From Engraulis encrasicolus (lineage: Eukaryota; Chordata; Actinopteri; Clupeiformes; Engraulidae): a stretch of DNA of 64,000 nt. Where the stretch lies: positions 28,675,634-28,739,633 of the forward strand of contig NC_085872.1 of assembly GCF_034702125.1 (NCBI RefSeq), in the 5' to 3' direction. Position 1 is the stretch's first letter. Each line of letters opens with the position of its first letter. The notes below the pieces were generated by a model, which searched no databases, was not told the DNA's origin, and saw nothing but the letters and a program-made list of their open reading frames with translations. Positions 1-11,827 of the stretch are shown piece after piece. Both the position numbers and the translations under genes were made by a program.

Positions 1-107
1 AATTATACCAAGAAATTGCACAACTATGCACTACTGCACCACTGTATGTTAACAGCAATTTGAAATTCCCACTTTCCAGTAGTTCTGAAGATTTAGAAGC
101 AAAATAC

Positions 108-307
108 TTAAAGGGGTATGCCACTATTTTGGGGCTGAATACGGTCAAAATCGTTGCCCTGGGTTAACAAAGGCAGTAAAGTGTCTTATTTTTCATGTTA
201 GGCGTTGTCTTGTTTTAAGTAGCGTTGTCTTGTTTTAACCACCTTTATAAACCCTGGCAAACGATTTTAACTGTATTAAGCCCAAAATTAGTGGCATACC
301 CCTTTAA
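108..307. mobile_element. TTAA-flanked MITE, copy 1
   Basis: Begins TTAAAGGGGTATGCCACTAT and ends with the inverted GGCATACCCCTTTAA. It is 200 bp, shorter than the other two copies because the central hairpin is missing. It lies inside the left arm of the 51-2036 element. Confidence 0.85.
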
Positions 308-1382
308 CATAGGCATATACAGGAGGACCAACATTAACAAACAGACATTAAAGTGCAAGACATGACCAGTAACAGCATACAAGTACTAAGAAATACTTGT
401 TGTTCCAGTTATCAAGTCATAACATTTGGAAGCAGCAGGGTGTGTTGCATATTGCAGGTGCCCAGGCAGTTGGTGTGAGTATTGCAGTCACATACGTATG
501 AACGGCCGTCTGGGTACTTTGCTCGTGAATGTGTGTTAAGCCCCTTTTGGAGGGGAAAACAAATTGAATGTCTCATTAACTTACATGCTACATCGCCTAG
601 CCTAAATGAACACAGTCCATGCTTCAGCCACGGCTATTTGGCTATATTATTTGAATAGCCGGCAACACAACACATTTTCGGCATGTTGAGCATGAACAAT
701 GCTAGTCTACAGGTCAATTGACTTGCATTGGCTTTCCCCCCAATGTTTTCAACCAAAATGGGGTGTAATGCACATGACAAAAGTCACGCCATTTATGCGT
801 ATAGTGCAGTTCCATGTATGTTTGTGTGTCTTTTCCTTGGGGGCAGCAGCAACAAGAAGACATGTGTGGTGTTAAGAAGACTGCATGCATGTCCTGTTTT
901 GCCTTGTTCTCTAGCTTATCAAATAAAGGTGTTAAGGAGTGGCTTAATTGATGGCACCTGACTCTGCAATCAAGCTGCCTTTAAAAGCTGAAGGAACTGA
1001 CGGTTCTTCATAGGTGTTCTATTTGGACCTGTGGCTGGTGCCGCACCAGTCAGGGTTTTTGTATTTAGGCATTATGATTTGGACTTTGTTTAATATTAAG
1101 TTTGTTAACGTCTTATCCTGGTGTACTTTAACAAAACCCCACAGGTTGGGTAACTTTTAAAAGATGTGTGTTGTCCTTCAAGGTTAAGATTCGGTTCTGT
1201 TCTTAACCCCATAGAGCTATGTTCATGTGGGGGCATAATAATGGTGTGGTATATGTTACAGGGCCCAGGCAGTCCTTGTGAAATACTGCAGGTAAAGATG
1301 CAGTCACTGTGCACACCAATTCCATAGGTAGGCTATTAGGTGTGTGTCTATCTGTGCAAACATGTAAAAAAAAAAAAGGCAG

Positions 1383-1676
1383 GTGGGGATCATCTGTGTT
1401 CTAGGGCCAATCTCAATCCTTGCAAGTATTTCTCCTCCCATCCATCATGAACATTGTGCTCAGCTAGTGCCACTCATTCAAGTTGTCTCATAATGTGCTC
1501 TGTGCAAGTAGGTTTGCTGTGTCCCCTACCACAGTCCACAGCATGGAGGGGATGCTAGGAGACATGCCAGTACACCAAGGGACATGGATGAGGCCATAGG
1601 AGAGTTTGCAATCCAGCAGTGGAATACAACAGCAGTGAAGAAATTAGATTGGCCCTAGAACACAGATGACCCCCAC
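1383..1676. mobile_element. Small element with inverted termini of about 30 bp
   Basis: 'atcatctgtgttctagggcc' near 1389 is repeated inverted near 1650 ('ggccctagaacacagatgac'). It is about 294 bp with no ORF, MITE-like. No clear target duplication was identified. Confidence 0.55.
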
Positions 1677-2605
1677 GAAAACAACTTTCTTGATGCCTTT
1701 GCACTGTTTGCTATATGAACAAGAAGAGGTCCTGGGAGGGTGAATTCATTTATTACTGGATGTCTGACATGACATTTCCATGCCCTTCAAAGCACTTCAT
1801 GATGCATTATGGTTGGTAGTAATTTAACAGGATAGGGAGGATTTCTTTGTCAGTGTCAAATGTTCAGTTGTTTTTTATTTGTTCACTTAATTATTTCTCA
1901 ATACTTATATACTGTTACAAGCCCTGTCTTCCACTTTAATGTCTGTCTTTTAATGTCAGTCCTGTGTATGCCTATTCGAGTATCTTCATTCTAAAATCTT
2001 CAGAACTGCTGGAAAGTGGGAATTTCACATTGCTGTTTCTTAGTACAATTCACAGGCCTTCAATGTCAGCGTAATTTCTCCATGCATTACTTAAAGGTGC
2101 ACCAGGGTAATATTTTTGGTTGTTTATTTCCCAGAATTCATACCGCCCATTCAAAATATTATCTTTTTTTATGAATACTTACCAACATCAAATTCTAAGT
2201 ATTCATTATGACTAGGAAAATTGCACTTTCCATTGTTCTCCATTGTCTGCCATTTTGAAAGAGACATTTAAGCAGCAAAACGTACTGTACTTTGTTCATA
2301 ATGATACATATTGGTTTATTATTTTGTAAATATTAATGAAATATTCTGGCCACTATTCTACACAATGGACTTTTAAGTCAGAAACATGTCATATTTGCAT
2401 TGATTTTGAAAGCCTACAAACTGGTTCCTGTCCGGATTTGTAATATTTGTTAAATTAAATCATTTTTGTCCTAAAAAGTACCCACAACAAGTTTCTATGA
2501 ACATGTTGACCCTTCCAATCAATTCTCCATGTTGGAATTATCTAAATAAAGTGTTTTTTGTACCATGTCTGATTCAAACCTTATGTGAATGTCTTGCCTG
2601 TATTC

Positions 2606-3165
2606 GGGGGTGTCATCATACGAGGGCGTCTGCCGGGGGTCCCCCACCACTGGTCATTTCTCTATCAGGGGACCATGATGAACAATTTACATGAGGTTTC
2701 AAATGGTAACCTCACCAGCTGAGCTAGCCCATTTTTACCCCCCAGTTAATGATGTCTGGCAAGCCCCGCCCACCATCAAAAACGTCTGGCAGTGGCCATT
2801 CCTCAATCAGGGGACCATCTCAAACAATTTACAACAGGTTCCAAGTGGTAACCTCACCAACTGATCTAGCCCATTTTTGGGGGTGTCATCATACGGGGGC
2901 GTCTGCCGGGGGTAACCCACCACTAAAAATGTCTGGCAGTGGTCATTTCTCTATCAGGGGACTATGATGAACAATTTACAGCAGGTTCCAAGTGGTAACC
3001 TCACCAACTGATCTAGCCCATTTTTGGGGTGCCAGTTTTACAGCCCCCCTGGCCACACCCACCACAGGGAACCCGGCAGACGTGCTGTTCCTCTATCTGG
3101 GGACCATACCAGACATCATAGTACCCATAAAAATTGGTAACCTTCCCAACTAGGCTCACCCCCCT
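2606..3165. repeat. Tandem array of about 145-bp units (4 copies)
   Basis: The phrase 'ctatcaggggaccat' or a close variant recurs at about 2662, 2803, 2951 and 3092, followed by a shared 'ggtaacctcaccaactgatc' segment. Spacing is 141-148 bp. The last copy is more diverged. Confidence 0.85.
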
Positions 3166-3886
3166 GGGCTCCTGGTCTATTTCTGTTGTCAATGTTGAAG
3201 AGGACGCTTGCGTTGGCTTCACCTGAAACATGAAAAGAAGAACTTATTCAACAAGTGATGCTCACTCATGACAAATCATAATGGGCCGCAGCTGCATGAG
3301 CCCACTCTAAAAATCATGCTTTGCTGGTCGCGAGGATTTCACTGTAATGTCCGTTGGGTTCAAGGGACTCGTGTATGAAATATGAAACAAAATCTACATA
3401 CTTCTATGTCTTCTCACCTTAATAAAATAATACAGAGGTGGCACCTGTAGTAATCTTAAATAATAGTCTAGTACAATACAATGTTTGTAACGGTAGGCTA
3501 GAAGTATGGAAATCACTTTCATTACAGTCTAAAAGCCCCCATTGTTTCTAATGAGCAAATGTTATTAGCGAAATGCTAATTACAACTCACCGGAGTTTCA
3601 CGTTTGAAGTTTCACGTCGTCGATCCAGAAGAGAAATTGTCAAAAAGGAGGGTTGATAGTTGGTAGTTAAGAGGATTGCGGGTAAAGTCAAAGAAGGTGA
3701 AAATATGAAATATGAAGGATGCAATAGTCAAAGTTTACGGAGAAAATCAAGAGGGTGAAGTCTGTCAGGTCAGGCAAAAGAAGTGAATTTTCAGTTAATC
3801 AAGCGAGGATCGCCTAGCAACCGGCCACAACCGCGGCGCGAGCTGCACAGCTGCATCCAGTTCAGACAAAAACAATTTGGACTTCG

Positions 3887-4110
3887 GTGCTAGATCAGTG
3901 TTTTAAGAAACGTGTCTTTTGACACCAAATATGTACTTTCAGATTTTGTGTCAAATCAGTGTTTTAAAAAACGTGTCTTTTGACACCAAAACTGCATGTT
4001 TGAATTTGGTGTCAGATCAGTGTTTTAAGAAACGTGTCTTTTGACACCAAATTTGTACGTTCAGATTTCGTGTCAGATGCGTTGATATTTTCACGTGTCA
4101 TTTGACACTA
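3887..4110. repeat. kdsr: 61-bp tandem array upstream of kdsr
   Basis: 'gatcagtgttttaagaaacg' followed by 'tgtcttttgacacc' begins at 3893, 3954, 4015 and in a decayed form near 4076. The ACGTGTC/GACACC pairs are near-palindromic, and further scattered copies of the motif continue to about 4250. Confidence 0.85.
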
Positions 4111-4725
4111 AACCTTAACGTGTATTGAACGTTTTTAAAAGGTGTTTTTGCAAACGTGTCAAAGAAAACGTTCCACAAACGTGTTTGACACGTTGGTTTT
4201 AGTCAACACCTAAATGACACCGTTAAAAAACGTGTCAATTGGTTCAGAAAACGTGTTTTGCTGCTTGGGTAGGCCTACTTGCCCCCCAAAAAAACAAAGT
4301 TGTCAAATCTCCGCCCCATGCCTACATCACAGAAAGAGGTCCGGAAGTCGAAGGGGCACCTGGGAAAAGGAGTAGTTCTTGTGAACTTTAAAAATGGGCT
4401 TAACGAATCTAAAACTACAACCCCCAAAGACGCGCCTGTTGTTTGCAGCATCCCGTGCAACAGCAAGATGCCCAGATCGTGTTGAAGTGTACTGAGCACG
4501 TAATGACAATTGAAAACGCAGGGTTTAGGTGTCGTAATTTTTACCCTGTCTGCAAAGCACTATCTCGAAACGCTGTTACCCTACTGGTTGGTAGCTGCAC
4601 TTCTGCACTTCTAAAGTCCATCGCCAGCACCCTACCATTGGGGAGCGCCTTGGTTGTCCGCTCCTCCCGAGTCCAGTCAGTAACGTTAGCTAGTTAGCTA
4701 GCTAACGACATCGATAGATTGACCC

Positions 4726-4908
4726 ATGTCCTCTGAAGAAGCCTCATCGATATCGGGTTGGCTCTGGCTGAATTCCTGGTGGATACTCTTGCCTTTCATC
4801 ATGCTCCTAGTTGTTGCTGCATTCGTCGTTGCCTTCGTGTTGCTGTTGTACATGATATCCCCGCTTATAAGCCCCAAACCAATGAAACTGAATGGGGCCC
4901 ACGTCGTG
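4726..4908 (+). CDS. kdsr: kdsr exon 1 (residues 1-61, membrane segment)
   Basis: Encodes the N-terminal tail, the hydrophobic segment [17 protein letters not shown] and the SPLISPKP stretch before the Rossmann fold. It ends at a GTG codon followed by donor gtaagt. The first ATG has C at -3, a weak context. The in-frame ATG at 4801 has A at -3 and matches the human initiation site, so either may be used. Confidence 0.93.
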
Positions 4909-7900
4909 GTAAGTGCATGACGACAGAAGCACCACGAACACTGTCAAATTATCACTCCTCAGTTTGACAGGAATTCAATGACGTCTACTTCTGCACAAGC
5001 TGCTCTTTTTCAATTTTTAAGAATTCATTTTGATTGAGAGTCAAGAGAAGCGGAAAGCTTGCTGACCTGTCAGAGATACAGGGTGGCTGTCTACGACCTT
5101 TGCTCTAGAAATCGATATAACTTGTAGCATTCCCATGCGAAATTTTGTAACCAAATGGCAGCGTGTATATTAATTGTTACAAAGTAGCGCATTGAGTTGT
5201 TCGGCAGAGTAATGGTAACCTACTTGTATAGAGATAGGTAGTGATCTATAATTTGTATGACCTCTTTCATCACTGCATCCGTGCTTGCTTACTGACGATA
5301 TGCAGCCTCTCTGACGTCTCATTAATAGGTTATTTTAATAACATCTGTCCCTGTTTTTGAAATCATGTCCACATCACATCATACCCGAACACATAATGTT
5401 GTTGTTGCTGCATTGGCCTATGGTAGTTTGACAGCATTTTACTGTGAAGATACTTCCTCATTGTCCTGTCTTCCAATATTTGCAAACAATTATCTACAAT
5501 TGCAAGAATTGTCCACATGTAAATGGGCGTGCAATAGTTGTTAGTTAGTTGTGCAATTAGTTGTTGAACGAGGTCTCCCGGCGTCCTGTTTATTCCTGAT
5601 GTTTCTTCTAGAGATGGGCGAGAAGTCTTCGACGGAAATTCTTTCCTCCCTGGCAGCAGTCCCCTTTCTTTTTTCCCATAGGTTTATCTATCTGTCTGTC
5701 TCATCCCCTCAACCCACAGCATCACCTGTTGTAGGTTACTGTGACCACTATGTTTCTGTAGGTCTTTTATTTTCATCATGGATATAAGGAAGATTACATT
5801 TAGTGGGCAAGGATAATGGTTGAAGCACATTTTGTATTGATGTCTAGGACTAAGCTTAATTCACCTTTGGAAAAATTGCAAATCTCTTTTTTCATCCACT
5901 TTTAATAGGCCTAGTCCTCTTTAAGACTCGCTGTGACATGGTTACATTAAGGCATTATTTATTCAATGTTGAGGCATCTAATCGCCACGTTCCCCTTAAG
6001 AATCTAGGTTATTGGAACCCCACTTAGCAGAGTGTAGACTTGAACATACTGCCAAGAAAAGTTTTCAAGGAGAGGAAGCAGTTTTGTCAAGTCCAAGCAT
6101 TGCAGTTATTTAGGTTATGGTGGTGTTTGCTTGGCTTGATCGCTCTGTAGAGATGAAGTATGAGTAGATAACAACTATCACAGCACCAGTGTCTAAGGCT
6201 GGACATCACTGAAATCAGAAAAATGTATTGCCATCTCATCACTTTTCCACAATATAGACCAGTAACATGATACAAATAATTTGATACATTGGACACTGGT
6301 TACAGGGACACTTCTTTACATCATGTCTCCCTATCAAAAGCTTTTACAAATTTTATTTAAAAACAATAATCTTGAAATGAGTTACTTAATTTTGTCTGCG
6401 CGAAATACTAGACTGCAAATGTGATTGAGAATCTAAACATACACATAAAGCATTGAAATGAGTTCATCTGTTAATAAACGAGATAAAACGTATGGTTGTA
6501 GTATTATTATGACTTTATTTGAATCCCGTATACCTACAGGTTACTGGTGGGTCCAGTGGCATTGGAAAGAGCATTGCCATTGAGTGCTGCAAGCAAGGTG
6601 CCTTTATCACACTGGTGGCACGTGATGAGGTAAGGACACTGAACTACACTAGACTACCAGCATAGTTTGGGTTGAATTAATTGAATGAATTGTCATTGTG
6701 TCATAGCAGTTCACAGCACACAAGTGTTCACTGCACACAACGAAATTGCATTTGTGCCTCACCCGTGCAAGTGGGTAGCCCCCAATGGCGCCTCAAGGGA
6801 GCAGTGTGGCGGGACGGTACCATGCTCAGGGTACCTCAGTCATGGAGGAGGACGGGGGAGAGCACTGGTTAATTACTCCCCCCACCAACCTGGCGGGTTG
6901 GCTGACGAATCGGCAACCTTTGGGCTACAAGTCTGATGCCCTAACCGCTTACCCATGACTGCCCTCAATTGATTCAGTAACTGCAAGGGCAGGTCTGCAT
7001 TCTCTATGTAAAGAGAATAAATGAACATTCTGTATGTAGAATGTAGGCTAAGACCTCTTGAAGACCTAAGAGTTCTGTCGGCAGATGTGTAAAGCAGTCT
7101 TGTATGCACAGCCTTTATAGTGTGCACAGATGGTTTACGAGTTAGGGTTACTAGTAAATATCTTCAGAATTCTCCCCATGTTGTCCCTGACATTCTCCTG
7201 AAAATGCATGAAAGGAGAGTTATTGGCAGCGTTAGGTGAAGGGTGATGATTATCTTAATTAATCAACATTTATGTCATACATATTGATGCCTTACAGGTT
7301 TGAGGAATTAATCCCATTTATGTGATTATTTTCACCTTTATATTCACAGAGCAAATTGCTGCAGGCAAAAAAGGAAATAGAAAAATTTGCCATAAATGAT
7401 AAGCAGGTGGGTACAAATTCATGCATATTTATGTGTTAACTGGAAGTCAATTTTAAACAGGCAGTTTTATTCTATGCACGTTTCATCAAGCCTCCTGGCG
7501 CACTCATGGGCAAAAATACATGCTCGATTCACCAAATCTTTATTATTTTCCCATGTTCATGATACACAAGCATAGAAATACAAAATTACACGGTCAAAAT
7601 TGGTGCATTCAGTTTGGGAAGGGATGGCCTTACCACTAGCCTGGCAACACAGACATGAAAAGTAGTCTGTACTTCTGAACAGCGACTCAGTACACAGGCT
7701 CAAACAGAAAAGCACCCAAATACACACAGATAGTGCTGAGATGGAAGTATGGATTTTGTGTGCTTTTGTATAATGTCATTGGAGCAGTAAGCTTTATAGA
7801 CCAACTCGCCAAATCATAGGGAGCTTGTTAAGCTAATAAGGTTACCGTATACCAGGGATGAGGAACCCTTTTCATTCAAGGGGCCGCTTCAAATTTTATA

Positions 7901-10900
7901 AAGTATTTGAAGAGCCATACTATGAACACAAATCAGGATTCCCTCCTGCACTTTAGGCCTACCTTATTGAAGGTGACTTACAACAGACCCCACCTTCCTT
8001 AGGTGCTCTGAAGATATAAGATTTCTTTACAAAACATGTTATTTCATGTGAAACTGCATAACATTAAAATGATATCAGGGGCCAGATAAGACTGCTTCAA
8101 GGGCCGTAAATGTATGCTGCTATTGACTCTGTGGTAACACGGGTAGGCCTAAACCAGAAGCATAATGGCATTCATTTGCTTTGATTGAGTTCCACTGAAT
8201 GAGTTCAGAAATTCAGAGTAATGCAAAAGGAAGTTGTTTGGCATACTGTTGTAACTGATGTAACTCGAACATGAACAAGGAGTTCATTGGGATTAGCAAA
8301 GAATGTTGCAAAATGAGTCGTATGTTTTGCTGTGTTTCATTTTATTCCATTCTATGCGAAACAGTACCTTGGTTTGGAACAGTCCATGAAAACATATTGC
8401 ATTGTGGCTTCCCTAATTTGATTCCCTGTTTTATAAACCATGACAACCCTTGCATCCTAATTTTGCCTTGTGTTCAGTCACTCTGTCTTCAGCATAATTC
8501 TGTTGCTCCTTCAGCATTTCTTCATTGTAGCAACTTTGGCCAGAATCTCACCGTCACCTTTCCTCTTAGGTCGTGCTGTGCATTTCAGTTGATGTGGCCA
8601 AGGATTATAGCGAAGTGGAGAGTGTCATCAAGCAGGTAAAGTGCGCTGGGTATTTCCATTCTCCGGCGTAGACCATGCTGTTGCCTGCCGTACCCTCACC
8701 ACGCCAGTCATGCATGGTGTTAACATGGTGTACTTTGTATTGTGATGTGTCTGGCAGGCTCAGGAGAAGCTGGGGCCTGTTGACATGCTGGTGAACTGCG
8801 CTGGCATGTCCATTTCTGGGAAGTTTGAGGAGGTGGAGGTGGACCGTTTCCGGGTGAGTGTTGATGAACAATGGGCCTGTGTGGGTGTGTGTGCAGGGGA
8901 CATGCAGGAAGCCCCACTTGAGGTGATCTGATCTGATGTTGCATATCGAGTTATAGAGTGATTGGGTTTTAGCTAAGATGTGGAGCACAGGGAACTACTG
9001 TGCAATAACCCCCACCCTCTCCATTATTCTAAGATTCCCTGATGTTGCAATGCACCTCATTGCATATTGTTCATGATATGACTTCTGTATGTTGATATTA
9101 TCACTTTGGAACATTCAGTTTATGATTCTGTAAAATGTTATCGTTTACACAGTGATATTATAAGGTGAGACTGATTACAGGACGTATTCATCAGACAACA
9201 GATTCTGGCCCTCTAACAAGGATAACAGTTTCTTCCTAGTAAGGGATGAGGCGTTTTTTTGCTGCTGTCATTTTGTTATTGTTAGAGGGAGGTCAGTCCT
9301 TAGGCTCTGTTATGTAGGACCATGAGAATGACAATGGTGCCATGTAATTAAATGAACAGAGTTGAATTGATTTCAATAGCTCTGTGTGTCATCGCGATTA
9401 GCTGGCTGCACCCCTCCACAGCAGCAGGCAGTCAGTGCCTGGCTAAGCTCTCATTCCCTGTGTGTCTGTATCCCACCATCCCAAACAAAAACTGATGGAG
9501 GTCAGCTACCTGTGCACCATGTACCATAATTTCCCTTAGTGGATTAATAAAGTTACTCTATACTCCAAAAATAAGAAGTTTACCGCACACGTATTTGACT
9601 TTTTGCTCGTTTATTCAGAGCGAACAACGTGTTTCACCTCTGTGCGTCGTCAGGTTCGCTCAGGCACAGGCTAAACTTCTTTCTTTTGAAGTATTGAACA
9701 CTCCTGCCTTTACCAGCACCTCGAAGCTGTGCATGGATCTTTGATTACTCTCTACTCTTCTGTTGGATCTTCTGTTACTCTCTACTCTACTCTACTCTAC
9801 TCTCTACTCTACTCTACTCTACTCTACTCTACTCTACTCTACTCTACTCTCTACTACTCTACTCTCTACTACTCTACTCTCTACTCTACTCTCTACTCTA
9901 CTCTACTCTACTCTACTCTACTCTACTCTACTCTCTACTACTCTACTCTACTCTACTCTCTACTCTACTCTCTACTCTACTCTCTACTACTCTACTCTAC
10001 TCTACTCTACTCTACTCTCTACTCTACTCTACTCTACTCTACTCTACTCTACTCTAGAAACTGATGGAGGTTTACTACCTGGGCAGTGTGTACCCTAATT
10101 TCCCTTTGTGGATTAATAAAGTCTCTACTCTACTCTACTCTCTACTCTCTACTCTACTCTACTCTACTCTACTCTACTCTACTCTACTCTCTACTACTCT
10201 ACTCTACTCTACTCTACTCTACTCTACTCTACTCTACTCTACTCTCTACTACTCTACTCTACTCTACTCTCTACTCTACTCTCTACTCTACTCTCTACTA
10301 CTCTACTCTACTCTACTCTACTCTCTACTCTACTCTACTCTACTCTACTCTACTCTACTCTACTCTACTCTAGAAACTGATGGAGGTGAACTACCTGGGC
10401 AGTGTGTACCCGACCCGGGCCGTCATCACCACCATGAAGGAGCGCAGGATGGGCCGCATCATGTTCGTGTCCTCCCAGGCCGGCCAGATCGGCCTCTTCG
10501 GCTACACCGCCTACTCCCCGTCCAAGTTCGCCCTACGTGGCCTGGCGGAGTCCCTGCAGATGGAGGTGAGGGGGGTGAGGGGGTGAGGGCACCGGATTGG
10601 AGGTCAATGTGAAGGCGCTGAGGTTGTCTCTTGGAATCGTACCATTATAGGTTGAACTGAGGTGCACTTTACAGTTGTACTTAGAGAGTCTACGTATATT
10701 AATTTAACTATCGCTATTAACATTTCAGTTAAGATGTGTGGTCATATCTGTCGCAGCTCGGTGTCTAAGGTCCTTGTAATTTCCTGTCAGTACAATGGCT
10801 TGTGTTATGCAGCTTATGTTTCTATAGTGACAGTTTTATATTATTAATGACGGGATTCTACTATCATCCACAGATGAAGCCCTATAACATCTATGTGACC

Positions 10901-11794
10901 CTGGCCTTCCCGCCTGATACCGACACGCCAGGCCTGGCAGAGGAGAATAAGTGCAAGGTAACGCGCCCCAGACCTATACATCTTCCACACAGGGGTGTCC
11001 TTCAGGGGGCAAAAGTGTGACTGAGTAACCAGGGTCCAATGTATGTAGGGGCCCCACACACAGTCAGATGTATGTAGATATATGGTTGGGAGTGTTCATT
11101 CGAGCTAATTGTACATAGGGCCCAAAATTTGCTGCGACGCCCCTGTGTCCACACACACATGAAATATTTGTCCACATTCCCGTTCTGCTCAGTACAGAGT
11201 GAGTGTAAATGAACGTAGATGTCGTATAATAAGATTGTTAAAGGGGTATGCCACTATTTTGGGGCTTAATACAGTTAAAATCGTTGGCTGGGGTTTATAA
11301 AGGTGGTAAAGTGTCTTGTTTTTCATGTTAAGCGTTGTCTTGCTTTAAGACAGGTTAAAAGAGAATATGTCGCTAAGCTAGTGAAAGCCAATGGATCCGT
11401 GTAGGATTGTAGCATGCTACATGGATCCATTGGCTTTCACTAGCTTAGCGACATGCTCCCTCTTTTAACTTGTTTTAATGCAAGACAACGGCTTACATGA
11501 AAAATAAGACACTTTACCACCTTTATAAACCCCAGCCAACGATTTTAACTGTATTAAGCCCCAAAATAGTGGCATACTCCTTTAAGTGCCTTTCACGCCG
11601 TCACTAAAGGTCGTTTCCCCTCCCCTCACTTTCTCAGCCCTTAGAAACAAAGCTGATATCCGAGACGTCAGGGGTCTGCCAGCCGGATCAGGTGGCAAAA
11701 ATTGTTGTCAAGGATGCTGTGGTAAGGAAGAAAGATACGCACTCACAGTGTCTGTATATCTTGCTCTCTCTCTCTTTTCCCCTTTCTCTCTCTC

Positions 11795-11827
<33 letters not shown>

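Larger units (their letters stand above)
51..2036. mobile_element. Element of about 2 kb bounded by long inverted repeats
   Basis: 51-107 plus 308-400 is the reverse complement, with some mismatches, of about 1880-2036. For example, 'gaaattcccactttccag' at 62 pairs with 'ctggaaagtgggaatttc' at 2009. The left arm is split by the TTAA MITE at 108-307. No transposase ORF lies between the arms, so this is a non-autonomous foldback or MITE-like element, or an old inverted duplication. Confidence 0.6.
1..4725. other. Upstream region of kdsr without a recognised gene
   Basis: No coding exon recognised. The block holds a long inverted repeat (51-2036) with a nested TTAA MITE, a smaller inverted-repeat element (1383-1676), a 145-bp tandem array (2606-3165), and a 61-bp tandem array (3887-4110) about 600 bp before the kdsr ATG. 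4280-4725 is probably the kdsr promoter and leader, but no clear TATA box or CpG island was found. Confidence 0.7.

Noticed and set aside
4279..4697. Overlapping short ORFs on both strands before kdsr
   Set aside because: They lie in the probable kdsr promoter and leader, overlap each other on both strands, and resemble no protein.
6681..6965. Possible functional tRNA gene
   Set aside because: The tRNA-like head is degenerate, has a body in common with another copy at 32217, and cannot fold into a cloverleaf. It is a SINE.
7859..8105. Possible hAT element starting CAGGGATGAGGAACCC
   Set aside because: The left end resembles known families, but no matching right end or target duplication could be fixed.
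10064..10612. 182-codon ORF running from decoy exon copy B through the (TCTAC)n array into exon 6
   Set aside because: It is a Leu-Tyr-Ser repeat translation that enters exon 6 in the wrong frame. The true frame is fixed by splicing from exon 5.
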